A DNA stretch of 64,000 nt from NCBI GenBank assembly GCA_040387835.1, contig JAZKCZ010000002.1:42700-106699 (forward strand), written 5' to 3'. The notes under the pieces are model-generated. The model searched no databases and was not told the DNA's origin. It was given only the letters and a program-made list of their open reading frames with translations. This document shows positions 18,175 through 26,081 of this stretch, in pieces. Source of the stretch: Myxococcota bacterium. Lineage in GTDB: Bacteria; Myxococcota; UBA727; JABDBI01. The position numbers and the translations under genes are program-made. Every line of letters starts with the position of its first letter. Position 1 is the first letter of the stretch.

Positions 18175-18213
18175 CTAAACACCGTGGATTTCAACAATCC
18201 ACGGTGCGTTTAG
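18175..18213 (-). promoter_or_regulatory. Intercistronic hairpin immediately before the usher start codon
   Basis: Arms ACCGTGGATT (18181-18190) and AATCCACGGT (18196-18205) pair perfectly around a 5-base loop. The outer arms CTAAAC (18175-18180) and GTTTAG (18208-18213) extend the stem across a 2-base bulge. In the mRNA this hairpin begins 8 bases after the chaperone stop codon and ends against the usher ATG. No separate Shine-Dalgarno is visible, and no T-run follows, so it is not a simple terminator. Likely roles are restraint of usher translation or mRNA protection that keeps chaperone in excess (inference). Confidence 0.7.
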
Positions 18214-18221
18214 ATTTCCTA

Positions 18222-19334
18222 CTATTTAGCTGGTTTCACAGGCACGTCCGCCTTGACTTCGGGATTAGGCACAGCAGCAGGCGCTGCTACTTCGGGCGCA
18301 GCCTTGATAAGGTCAGCTCGCACAATGGTTGTTCCCGTCATTGGACCTAGGTTGGTGTCCGCAGTCAAAGTAACTTGAGAATTATCTGCAAATCCTTTCT
18401 CGAGCTTGGCAGACACCCATTTTTCATTAATGCTTACAAAACTGGTTGTTGTCGTGTCTTTTTCCAGAGGAACAACTTGCCCAGTACTGTCTCTAGCTAG
18501 GATAGATTTTACAGTTACGGCCTTACCGCCTTCAATACCTAACTCAACTTCCAGCTTGCCGGCACTCTTTTTGGCGAGCCATAGAAAGTTCATCTCAGGG
18601 GCAGTTATCGCTGCACTCACTGTTACCGGTTCTTTGGGCGTATTAATGTTTAAAATAACAGGCTGGCCTAGAGCAAATCCGCCTTTTAAGGGTTCAGAAA
18701 TCCAAAGCTCCGAAGCTCCTGGCAAAATTCTGGCAGCGCCATTGGAAACAAGCGGGATTTTAACTGGCGCTCCTCCCTTAGGGCTAGCTTGCTCCGCAAT
18801 AATCTCTCTGGCGAAAAAATGCTTCTTCCCCGTGTTGGTGCCTTTAACAATTAGCCTATCTCCTTGACGAATGGCTTTCCATTCAACTGCGGGTTGGACA
18901 TCACGAGCGCTAAAAAACACTGGAATTGACATCGTGGTAACAAACATCGCACCAGCAGCTGATTTTTGCAGCATAAGCGGCGGTGGAGGCAATCCGTCTA
19001 ACATGATGCGATAGGCCTCTTCCCCTTCGACGGGGGTAGATTTGACTCGAACGACTCTAATAATTTGAACTCGATCAGGAGGAACCAAAATCATGGGGGG
19101 CGCAATGATCACGTCTTTTGTTGGCACCAGAATGTCCTGACCATTAATCCTTTCCCATTTCGCCACACTGCCTTGGATCGTCACCCCTGCTTTTGAACTA
19201 TTGCCTATCTGCAGATTATCCATCTTTTTTGGGGCTATTACCTGCAGCTCCAGAGGTGTCACAGAAAAGGCTGTTGCCAAACTGGCATAACCTAGAAAAA
19301 TTCCTATAAAAGTAGCTTTCGACTTAATCCTCAT
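18222..19334 (-). CDS. Fimbrial periplasmic chaperone, extended (Csu-type)
   Basis: Periplasmic chaperone that donates a beta strand to fold pilin subunits and delivers them to the usher. A signal peptide (about residues 1-23, ending LATA) is followed by two Ig-like domains. These contain the family pattern APPMILVPPDRVQIIRVVRV, which corresponds to the donor strand, and later ANTGAARIL-type strands. Typical chaperones have about 240 residues. This one has 371, with an extra beta-rich domain of about 100 residues and a Pro/Ala/Lys-rich tail at the C-terminus. The ATG at 19334 is chosen because GGAGAGG lies 6-9 bases upstream and the signal peptide starts there (MRIKSKATF). It is the first gene of the fimbrial operon. 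Confidence 0.8.
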   Translation of the reverse strand: MRIKSKATFIGIFLGYASLATAFSVTPLELQVIAPKKMDNLQIGNSSKAGVTIQGSVAKWERINGQDILVPTKDVIIAPPMILVPPDRVQIIRVVRVKSTPVEGEEAYRIMLDGLPPPPLMLQKSAAGAMFVTTMSIPVFFSARDVQPAVEWKAIRQGDRLIVKGTNTGKKHFFAREIIAEQASPKGGAPVKIPLVSNGAARILPGASELWISEPLKGGFALGQPVILNINTPKEPVTVSAAITAPEMNFLWLAKKSAGKLEVELGIEGGKAVTVKSILARDSTGQVVPLEKDTTTTSFVSINEKWVSAKLEKGFADNSQVTLTADTNLGPMTGTTIVRADLIKAAPEVAAPAAVPNPEVKADVPVKPAK

Positions 19335-19420
19335 AGCAAACCTCTCCAATAATAAAGCATAACATAGAATCCCCTATGACTTGTTTTCGAAATGAGCCTT
19401 CTCATACGATGGCTTAGTCT

Positions 19421-21286
19421 ATGACGAAAGCAAAACTCGGGTTGTATTCGGTCTATTTCAGCATTTGTGCAGTGCTCACGATTGCCATGGTGAGATGCGC
19501 TTGGTTGGTGCCCTACTTGCCCACCAATGATGGACCGATGCACCTTTATGGTGCGTATCTTAAGAATCGTTGTACAGATTTAAACCTACTTGGCTTCGCA
19601 AAATTGGGCTTCATACCCTTAAATCCCTATCAAGGATTTATGATTATTATGGCTCCATTGGAAAAATGGCTGGGTTGGCAGGTAGGAATTAAAGTCGCGC
19701 TAAGTATCATCCTAGTTTTAAACGCCTGGGGGTTCTGCGCACTGGTAATCGCTTTTAAACCAAAAAGAATCTGGATTTCATTTTTAGGATTTCCGTTAGC
19801 TTGGTCTTGGAATCTCTATATGGGATTCTTCGCTTTCGCGATCGGTACGGGGATTGGCTACTGGATATTGGCATATGTACTGATTGTAAAAAACTGGAGA
19901 TGGAAAAAGTGGTTAATTCTATCAATTCTCTTTTACGTTCAAGCCTCAGCCCATATATTCACGGCCGTTTTAACAGGCTTTACCGTTGCGACCTTCATAT
20001 TAGCGGCTGAGCCCACATGGCATAAGCGGTACCAAAAGTTGAAAACACTGGTTTGGACTGGCATGCCTGCCTTAATAATCGTCATGGGAACCCTGATTTC
20101 GCTAGAACGCCATCCTGACCTGGGTACTTTTAATATTGTAACCAATGGGGTTCACGAACTACTGAATATATTGCCCAAAATAGTGGCACCTGGACCAACT
20201 TGGTACGCCAATCTTTGGATGCTGGCTATCCTACTAAGCATTATTTATTCAGTTACTAAATTCAGAAAAGGGCAGCTAAGTTTTCCAGAGAAAATCTTTT
20301 TAGGAATTGCCCTATTATTCTGGTTTCTTGCAATCTTTATTCCCCGCGACATCAGCAGCTGGCAGTTTTTTTCTCAGAGATTCGTAACCTTGGGTGCTGT
20401 ATTTTCACTTTTGCTGATTCGACTAGAGGATCTTGGCTCATCAAAACGAGCTATGACATTGAATGGCATTGCGTTCGCACTTATCTCATGCGGATCGCTT
20501 TGGGTTATAGGGAGCACCAACAAGGCCCTGGCAGAAGGATGCCCAAGTATCACAGCTCTATTAGACATGCCTGCAAACCTTGAGCTCAATCGTTCTAATC
20601 ATTTCGTCCCTTTAGAAGCCAACTGCGGCGAAAGCGGCCTTAAATCGAGCACCTTAGTGCCCTACTTAAACAGAGATCTTCAAGCAGGCGCGCTAGCTGC
20701 GGTGGCAACAGGTTCATGGAGCACATTTGCGTTCAGCGTTTATGCGCCCTGGATGAATTGCGCTTTAAAAGCGAAAGAAGACGCGTTGCCGCCTGCTCCC
20801 TATGACGCATTCGGGCTAAAACTGCTGAACAGCCCAGATGTCCAAGGCCTCATGCTACAAGGGAAAAAACCTCCACATAGCGCAGTTTTACGCATGGCTG
20901 GCTCGGGCGTCGCCTATCAATATGATGGTATCTTTGTAACCGGCCTAAACGATACATATATAGAATGGCTTAAAGAACTCGGCTTCATAGAAGACTGGGC
21001 AAATGGATCAACAGGGTTTTGGCATTTCAAACCGTGCAGCGTTCAATTAAAGCTCGCACCAGGGGCCCCACCACCTGAGAAAGTAGACCTTGGCTGGCAG
21101 GGATATGATAATAATATCATAATTGGCGCGCACTTAGACCGGATCTCTGCAAACCAATACAGCATTCCGTATGCCCTATGCGGCCGAACTTGGCTTAAGA
21201 CTTACCCAGAAATTAAAGGCGAATTAACGATTATTGATCCTTTTGGACGCAAAAACCTAAATAATAACGTCAAATTGATAGAGTAA
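19421..21286 (+). CDS. Polytopic membrane protein, possible GT-C-fold glycosyltransferase
   Basis: A 621-residue protein of unknown function. The first 350 residues hold about nine hydrophobic helices. The first loop contains YLPTNDGPMHLYGAYL, an acidic-His motif placed like the catalytic first loop of GT-C glycosyltransferases that use lipid-linked sugars. The last 270 residues are mostly soluble and could form a periplasmic domain (PFGRKNLNNN near the end). It is transcribed divergently from the fimbrial chaperone gene, 86 bp apart. Glycosyl transfer to surface structures such as the fimbria is possible but unproven. I do not recognise a characterised homologue. Confidence 0.5.
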   Translation: MTKAKLGLYSVYFSICAVLTIAMVRCAWLVPYLPTNDGPMHLYGAYLKNRCTDLNLLGFAKLGFIPLNPYQGFMIIMAPLEKWLGWQVGIKVALSIILVLNAWGFCALVIAFKPKRIWISFLGFPLAWSWNLYMGFFAFAIGTGIGYWILAYVLIVKNWRWKKWLILSILFYVQASAHIFTAVLTGFTVATFILAAEPTWHKRYQKLKTLVWTGMPALIIVMGTLISLERHPDLGTFNIVTNGVHELLNILPKIVAPGPTWYANLWMLAILLSIIYSVTKFRKGQLSFPEKIFLGIALLFWFLAIFIPRDISSWQFFSQRFVTLGAVFSLLLIRLEDLGSSKRAMTLNGIAFALISCGSLWVIGSTNKALAEGCPSITALLDMPANLELNRSNHFVPLEANCGESGLKSSTLVPYLNRDLQAGALAAVATGSWSTFAFSVYAPWMNCALKAKEDALPPAPYDAFGLKLLNSPDVQGLMLQGKKPPHSAVLRMAGSGVAYQYDGIFVTGLNDTYIEWLKELGFIEDWANGSTGFWHFKPCSVQLKLAPGAPPPEKVDLGWQGYDNNIIIGAHLDRISANQYSIPYALCGRTWLKTYPEIKGELTIIDPFGRKNLNNNVKLIE

Positions 21287-21427
21287 CCTCGGATCTGATC
21301 TCCAAATTCGTCATATTTTTAAGCGCGATGCAGAAAAATTAGACACCTAAGTTGCGGTGGCGAAATCGAATTACTACATATTCTCCACGTGACAAAACTC
21401 TAACCGTCACAATAAAGGGGGATTAAA

Positions 21428-22156
21428 ATGTTTAAATCAGGAAAAAATATTGTTCGTTCGGAATTGTTTCAACTAGGTTCAGTAGTCGCCATAGGTCTTG
21501 CCGCTTTCGTAGGCACACAATACGCCGGGCTGGGCGCAGGTAACGGCACCTTAAATCTGGCACGTGCCGATGCCGCTAGCACAGTAACAAGTGCGACCGG
21601 ACAAGAAAGTTGGATTGAATTAGTTGCAAGCGGAACTGGACATTGTGACACATTCAACGTCGATCCGCAGCCAGCGAAAGGCTACAGAGCCACGCCTAAC
21701 GCGTCCACGCTCACCTACGACTTCAACGGAGCTCAAGTGGGTATTGCATGCACCAAAGGGATTTACGTTGAAGAAATTAAGCTAAAAGATATTAACGGAT
21801 TTAGCACGGGTTCCACCAAAGCTAACCTCCAATTTATCACCGACGCAGGTTCTGCTGGTGCTGGTGGCCAAACTGACGGTGTAGACTTAGTCTATCAAAA
21901 ATCGCCTAATGCGACACGATGTATTCCAAACGGCGCTTCAGTTATTAAAGGTACTTCAACTGCAGATTTGGTTGAAGCAAGCGAAATCGCAGCTGGTCAA
22001 AGTCAGAACTTAATCAGACCATTTACTGGCCTTGGACTTGGTGAAGCAAATGCTTGCTTGGTTAACTTTGATCTTCGTATGAGAGACAATGGCGCTAAAG
22101 TCCCACTTGGTGGTTCCGCAAGCTCCAGAGTGTATGTTCAGTACACCATTCAATAA
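21428..22156 (+). CDS. Exported protein, paralogue of the 41021-41677 product (possible pilin)
   Basis: A 242-residue exported protein of unknown function. A hydrophobic stretch (about residues 14-33) and small-residue cleavage sites near LARADAAS suggest Sec export. The mature part is beta-rich, with conserved cysteines (GHCDTF, GIACTKG, TRCIP, NACLV) and a final alternating strand SSRVYVQYTIQ. It shares these features, and stretches such as TYDFNGAQ and FDLRMRDN, with the gene at 41021. It has a strong Shine-Dalgarno (AAAGGGGG) and its own terminator, so it may be highly expressed. The nearby fimbrial operon lacks an obvious major pilin and this pair could supply it (inference). Confidence 0.6.
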   Translation: MFKSGKNIVRSELFQLGSVVAIGLAAFVGTQYAGLGAGNGTLNLARADAASTVTSATGQESWIELVASGTGHCDTFNVDPQPAKGYRATPNASTLTYDFNGAQVGIACTKGIYVEEIKLKDINGFSTGSTKANLQFITDAGSAGAGGQTDGVDLVYQKSPNATRCIPNGASVIKGTSTADLVEASEIAAGQSQNLIRPFTGLGLGEANACLVNFDLRMRDNGAKVPLGGSASSRVYVQYTIQ

Positions 22157-22177
22157 GAATCACTTATAGATATCATG

Positions 22178-22209
22178 AGAGCCAGATTAAATCTGGCTCT
22201 TTTTGTTTT
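22178..22209 (+). terminator. Rho-independent terminator of the exported-protein gene
   Basis: Arms AGAGCCAGATT (22178-22188) and AATCTGGCTCT (22190-22200) pair perfectly and are followed by TTTTGTTTT. It ends the 21428-22156 transcript 22 bases after the stop codon. Confidence 0.9.
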
Positions 22210-22293
22210 CGGCTCTTCTAATATCACCCCATTGCCAAACCAATTAAAAGCAATACAATATTTAATAACTTAATTTAATTTTTACGCCAATCT

Positions 22294-24708
22294 ATGAAAA
22301 ATTTTTTTCTAATATTCAACCTGGCTATTAGTACCCAGGCACAGAATTTAACCATCTTAAAAAGTGGCATTTTTGAAAATGCAGTCTTTGACCGAGTTTG
22401 GGTAGATGACACCGTTGAGACTGACTTAGAAGTAGCGTTTAATAACTGTACATTCAATTATCTAACCTTCCGTTCCATACTACCCGCTCCCTACATTTCC
22501 GGCTGTATGCTACGCAACTCTCGAAATCGAATTTACTCGGTCTTGGGATGCACTGTCGCGCAGAGTATTGTTTTTGATGACTGTATCGGAAATGGCGGCG
22601 GCAATGTTTTCGTGGAATTCAATAAAGTTTCATCGCCGAAAGTATCGGTTGGCGAGCACTTCGCTCAAAGTTCAAAAGGCAAGGGCTCGTTTTCGATTAC
22701 AAGCTCTGATATAGGCGCCTTCACCATAGGAAAGTTTTTCGCTTTAGGTGGTGAGGAAAACAAATATACTTTAAGCCTGCAAGACACCAATGTTGATCGC
22801 CTCATCACAGAGTCAAACTTCGGCTATCGCGGTAATACCGGACGCCTCGACATCTTCTCCAGCCGTATAAACGATTGGACGTTTGGGCGCACCGAGTTAG
22901 AAGCTTGGGGTAATATCCATATAAATGCAACTTCTAGCCAGTTGAACTCAGTCTCATTTGGATTAACTCAAGCTGACGCCAATTTGGGTTCAGCTATGCG
23001 GACCTTAGATTTCAGCCATAGAGGGCTGAAAACTATAACAGGCTACTTACCAAGCATTCCAACCATAGATCTTTCTTACAATCTTCTAACGACCATTCCT
23101 AAGATCTTATCCCCAACCACCCTAAACAAACTCGACCTCCGTGCTAACCCTGCCCTTGTCGGTATTCCAAAAACAGGCACTTGCGGCCAAAACCAGATTC
23201 TTACCTATTTTGACACCAATTGCGAAGGCGACTGGGTTGCTCTCTCGGGCACCATTGGTTCAGCCCTAAGCTGCACCGGTGCTGGATGCAGCACCCGTCT
23301 AACCACCTGTAACAACTGCACCATTGGACAAACCTGCAATATATTGTCTCCAGCGCAACCTGGCTTGGTTTGCAAGGCCCATACTCCTACCGAAGCGCTT
23401 ACAGGCTCTAGAACGGCTCCTTCTTCACTAAGCCACTCCCAGTCAGCATCCCTGACTGCGCCTCTTATTCTGCCTCCACCGACACGTACAAGCAGCCAAG
23501 CTCCTAGCGGCTTTGTCTCAACCAGCAATTCTGAAACACGAGAACCCCACTCCCTGTCACGTGGGAACACTGAAACTGCTTCTTTGGCCATTCAAACGCA
23601 ATCCAACGTAGTCGATTTGCCTAAATTGGACGTTTTGAAACCCAAACTCTTGGCCCACGAGACAACCCCACAAGCGATACCAACCGTAATAACCGCCTCA
23701 GCGAACAATATCGGAGCAGTTTCCGCCATCGCCAGCGTTATTAAAATGTCGCCCACAGGAGCAACCCAGAACTCCAAAAACCAGGTCATCCAAGGCATTT
23801 TCGCTTGCCAGACAAACCAACCTTATGAAAATAAAGCGCCGAGCTGGAGCGATTCTCCGACACAGCTTCAACTAGGGAGCTCCCAAGCGAGCTACGCTTT
23901 AGGAACCGTGGCAGGCAACGTGGCTATCATCGGAGGCGCTGGAGTAGCATCTAAGGCACTGTCGATGAAATTCCCCAATCAAGTGCAGTTTCCAGGCTCT
24001 GTGATTTTCCCAATCTTACTTTTAGCTGCGCCTACAACAACCGCAGCAGTAGATGTTGTCAGACATGGCGAAGGCGCTGAGCAAATTGCCGGATATGCTT
24101 ATCTAACATCACAAGCCATCGGACTTATTGTACTAGGCAAAATGATGATCAAGCCAACTTTCCAAGCGCAATGGGTTTTAGACGCAGCAGGTGTAGGCGG
24201 GTGGCAAAGTGTTCCAGGCACGCAGTACGCAGAGAAATTCCTGCCACTTTTTCAAGATTATCAACCAACCAAACCTTGGTTTATTGCTGTTGATGCTGCA
24301 ACCGCTGTAACCGCAGGCGCAATTGGCGCTTTTGACAGTGAGCATTCAAGCTGCAATCTCGTATTATATACAGCCACGGGCCTGAGCGCGGTATATACGG
24401 GCGCCCTACTTCGACATAATCCCTACGCAGACAAGCCCGAGCAAGCTTTTGCCATGGCAAGCGCCATGACCCAATTAACGGCACTTTCGCTAAGCACAGC
24501 AGCTCAAATTAAACAAAGCGAGCCAAACAGCTGGCTTAATCGGGGTGCTAGCTATCTCATGTCGGGTTTACAATTCGCGAGCATAATCAAGGTCGGCGTT
24601 GATATTTCGATGTTTTTCTACAACCTGTGCAAAGCGCGTAGAATGGCTGAGGGCGGGGATCTCGGCCAGGGGCTGTTGGTGGTGCCAAACCCGTTGAATA
24701 AGGTTTGA
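22294..24708 (+). CDS. Chimeric exported protein: beta-solenoid, leucine-rich repeats, Cys-rich segment, C-terminal membrane region
   Basis: An 804-residue protein with no recognised full-length family. A signal peptide (about 1-18, ending STQA) leads to a region (20-230) of short repeating strands that looks like a right-handed beta-helix. Leucine-rich-repeat-like units follow (235-292: MRTLDFSHRGL, IPTIDLSYNLL, LNKLDLRANPAL). Next come a Cys-rich stretch (about 324-362, eight cysteines in CTGAGCSTRLTTCNNC and nearby) and a Ser/Thr/Pro-rich linker (363-500). A C-terminal third contains several hydrophobic, Ala/Gly-rich helices. The order suggests an adhesin-like head on a stalk anchored by membrane helices. 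It stands alone after a terminator. Function unknown. Confidence 0.6.
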   Translation: MKNFFLIFNLAISTQAQNLTILKSGIFENAVFDRVWVDDTVETDLEVAFNNCTFNYLTFRSILPAPYISGCMLRNSRNRIYSVLGCTVAQSIVFDDCIGNGGGNVFVEFNKVSSPKVSVGEHFAQSSKGKGSFSITSSDIGAFTIGKFFALGGEENKYTLSLQDTNVDRLITESNFGYRGNTGRLDIFSSRINDWTFGRTELEAWGNIHINATSSQLNSVSFGLTQADANLGSAMRTLDFSHRGLKTITGYLPSIPTIDLSYNLLTTIPKILSPTTLNKLDLRANPALVGIPKTGTCGQNQILTYFDTNCEGDWVALSGTIGSALSCTGAGCSTRLTTCNNCTIGQTCNILSPAQPGLVCKAHTPTEALTGSRTAPSSLSHSQSASLTAPLILPPPTRTSSQAPSGFVSTSNSETREPHSLSRGNTETASLAIQTQSNVVDLPKLDVLKPKLLAHETTPQAIPTVITASANNIGAVSAIASVIKMSPTGATQNSKNQVIQGIFACQTNQPYENKAPSWSDSPTQLQLGSSQASYALGTVAGNVAIIGGAGVASKALSMKFPNQVQFPGSVIFPILLLAAPTTTAAVDVVRHGEGAEQIAGYAYLTSQAIGLIVLGKMMIKPTFQAQWVLDAAGVGGWQSVPGTQYAEKFLPLFQDYQPTKPWFIAVDAATAVTAGAIGAFDSEHSSCNLVLYTATGLSAVYTGALLRHNPYADKPEQAFAMASAMTQLTALSLSTAAQIKQSEPNSWLNRGASYLMSGLQFASIIKVGVDISMFFYNLCKARRMAEGGDLGQGLLVVPNPLNKV

Positions 24709-24733
24709 CAGTCTGCTGTCTTACAGTGTTCAG

Positions 24734-24877
24734 ATGCGTCGATTTCCCACCTCAACAGAACTACTGAGCATCTTAAGAAACGTGCTTGTACTCGCCGGAT
24801 TTGCAAGTATTATATTAGGTATTATTGGAATCTTTTATGAACAGAATTCAAGGCATTACATTGCAAGAAAAAATTAA
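24734..24877 (+). CDS. Possible 47-residue single-span membrane protein
   Basis: A small reading frame beginning MRRFPTSTELLSILRNVLV. It has positive N-terminal residues, one hydrophobic helix (about residues 14-36) and a basic tail ending YIARKN. It overlaps the start of the GRDP-like gene by 41 bases in another frame. No strong Shine-Dalgarno is visible, so its reality rests on the plausible membrane-protein layout and its place in a small cluster. Confidence 0.3.
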   Translation: MRRFPTSTELLSILRNVLVLAGFASIILGIIGIFYEQNSRHYIARKN

Positions 24878-25295
24878 AAGCTTAGATTTTTCCATAATTA
24901 TCGACAAAATGGTGGCGCATCAAGGATGGATGCGTGCCGATGCAGAACAAACTGCAGCATTATATCGCAACTTTTTATTTCTGCAGGCTAGATATCCCAA
25001 CAAACGCCTTCCTCCGTCTGAAGATGTAGATGAATTTTGGCACAACCACATACTGGACACAGAACACTACATTGCTTCCTGCGACCTAATTTTTGGAAAA
25101 TATCTTCATCATTACCCTTATTTTGGGATAGACGGAAAAACAAATTTTAATGACTTAAGCGATGCATTTACTGAAACCCAACAGCTTCATCTCGAAGAAT
25201 TTGGCACTCCTATTTACCAAGTTAGGAGTTGGTTTGACAGATTGGTTTCAGCTGTATATTTATTGTTCAAGATTGGTACAAACCGGTTAAAATAA
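24837..25295 (+). CDS. GRDP-like (glycine-rich-domain-containing-protein type, DUF1399-like) protein
   Basis: A 152-residue cytosolic-looking protein. The core EDVDEFWHNHILDTEHYIA with a following YLHHYPYFG segment matches the conserved His/Trp-rich motif of the GRDP/DUF1399 family, known from plants, fungi and bacteria without a settled biochemical role. The glycine-rich tail seen in plant members is absent. The ATG at 24837 is preferred over an upstream TTG (24825) because GGAA lies 6 bases before it. It is followed 19 bases later by a 26-residue peptide gene with a near-ideal Shine-Dalgarno, which suggests they work together. Confidence 0.65.
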   Translation: MNRIQGITLQEKIKSLDFSIIIDKMVAHQGWMRADAEQTAALYRNFLFLQARYPNKRLPPSEDVDEFWHNHILDTEHYIASCDLIFGKYLHHYPYFGIDGKTNFNDLSDAFTETQQLHLEEFGTPIYQVRSWFDRLVSAVYLLFKIGTNRLK

Positions 25296-25314
25296 AATCT
25301 AAAGGAGATATCTA

Positions 25315-25395
25315 ATGCTAAAAATCATTTCAATGTTGTTCAAAACAAAGAAAGTTGCGAACGCAGCTTTTTGCGATGGAAATCCAGATAATTAA
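25315..25395 (+). CDS. 26-residue peptide with near-ideal ribosome binding site
   Basis: An open frame beginning MLKIISMLFKTKKVANAAF, followed by CDGNPDN and TAA. A strong Shine-Dalgarno, AAGGAG, lies 7 bases before the ATG and is better than that of most genes in the window. The N-terminal half is amphipathic and basic. The C-terminal part has a single Cys and turn-forming, acidic residues. Such a layout suits a signalling or modified peptide precursor, but no maturation enzyme other than the adjacent GRDP-like gene is present. It sits between the GRDP-like gene and a convergent gene that ends 6 bp away. Translation is likely; function is unknown. Confidence 0.45.
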   Translation: MLKIISMLFKTKKVANAAFCDGNPDN

Positions 25396-25401
25396 TATTC
25401 G

Positions 25402-25947
25402 CTAAAAGGGTAGCCAGATGGGAGACTTTAAGCGCATTTTATCATCTGCGATAGCTGCCTTCATCGGAGCAAGAATTTCAGTCTCTTTTGCCATATATTC
25501 GTTGTCGAAAGAGGCTACTTGAATACATACATTTTCAAATTTTAAATCCCAAGTATCAAACTGAAGAATTAGCCTCTTTACTTTTTGACCCACTTCATCT
25601 CCAAAAGTTGATTGTGCTTTGAACCCCGCTCGAATTAGCGATGCAACCGCTTCTATTCGACGAATGTTAGCGTTATATAGTTCCACTCGTTCTTCGCTTT
25701 CTTTGGGAAAGAATTTACATTTCTCCCGAATCAATAATCGAGTTAATCGGATATTAGTTATAGCGATAGCAATCTCATCATGAACCGCATTTTTGCTCGA
25801 CAGATCAATTTCAAACGCTCTGGACTGATCCCTTACCTCTAAGCGCACAAGGGTCACTATGACAGTTAAAAATCCTAAAAACACGGGAGCCGTGAAGTTT
25901 CGGGTGAGCCATTTTAATGCTCCGACGAATGGTGCCATATGGTGCAT
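25402..25947 (-). CDS. Hypothetical membrane-anchored protein
   Basis: A 181-residue protein without a recognised family. One hydrophobic helix lies near the N-terminus (about residues 15-37, APVFLGFLTVIVTLVRL). It is followed by a largely helical, charged domain, possibly coiled coil (residues 45-150), so it should be anchored in the inner membrane. The ATG at 25947 abuts the GGAGATA arm of a 7 bp inverted repeat (25948-25966) that contains its ribosome binding site. It is transcribed towards the peptide gene and away from the winged-helix regulator region. Function unknown. Confidence 0.5.
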   Translation of the reverse strand: MHHMAPFVGALKWLTRNFTAPVFLGFLTVIVTLVRLEVRDQSRAFEIDLSSKNAVHDEIAIAITNIRLTRLLIREKCKFFPKESEERVELYNANIRRIEAVASLIRAGFKAQSTFGDEVGQKVKRLILQFDTWDLKFENVCIQVASFDNEYMAKETEILAPMKAAIADDKMRLKSPIWLPF

Positions 25948-25966
25948 TATCTCCTATCTGGAGATA
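25948..25966 (-). promoter_or_regulatory. Inverted repeat covering the ribosome binding site of the hypothetical gene
   Basis: Arms TATCTCC and GGAGATA (7 bp, 5-base loop) lie directly before the ATG at 25947. The only Shine-Dalgarno (AGGAG) is within the arm next to the start codon, so the folded mRNA would hide it. A short stem like this could also be an operator or chance. Confidence 0.45.
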
Positions 25967-26081
25967 CAACAATCCAGGGGGCCTAGGCTAATCCTGTCGG
26001 TTTAGATAGTCGCTTGAAATGTATAACCCTGATTAGCTGCGGCAGGCTAATCTAAGGCGGTCGTAGTCCAATGAGTTCGGC

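Noticed and set aside
22178..22209. Part of an integron or attachment site
   Set aside because: The palindrome plus T-run is explained fully as a transcription terminator.
25315..25395. An AgrD-type autoinducing peptide
   Set aside because: The layout is only superficially similar, and no AgrB-type protease, AgrC-like kinase or AgrA-type regulator is nearby.
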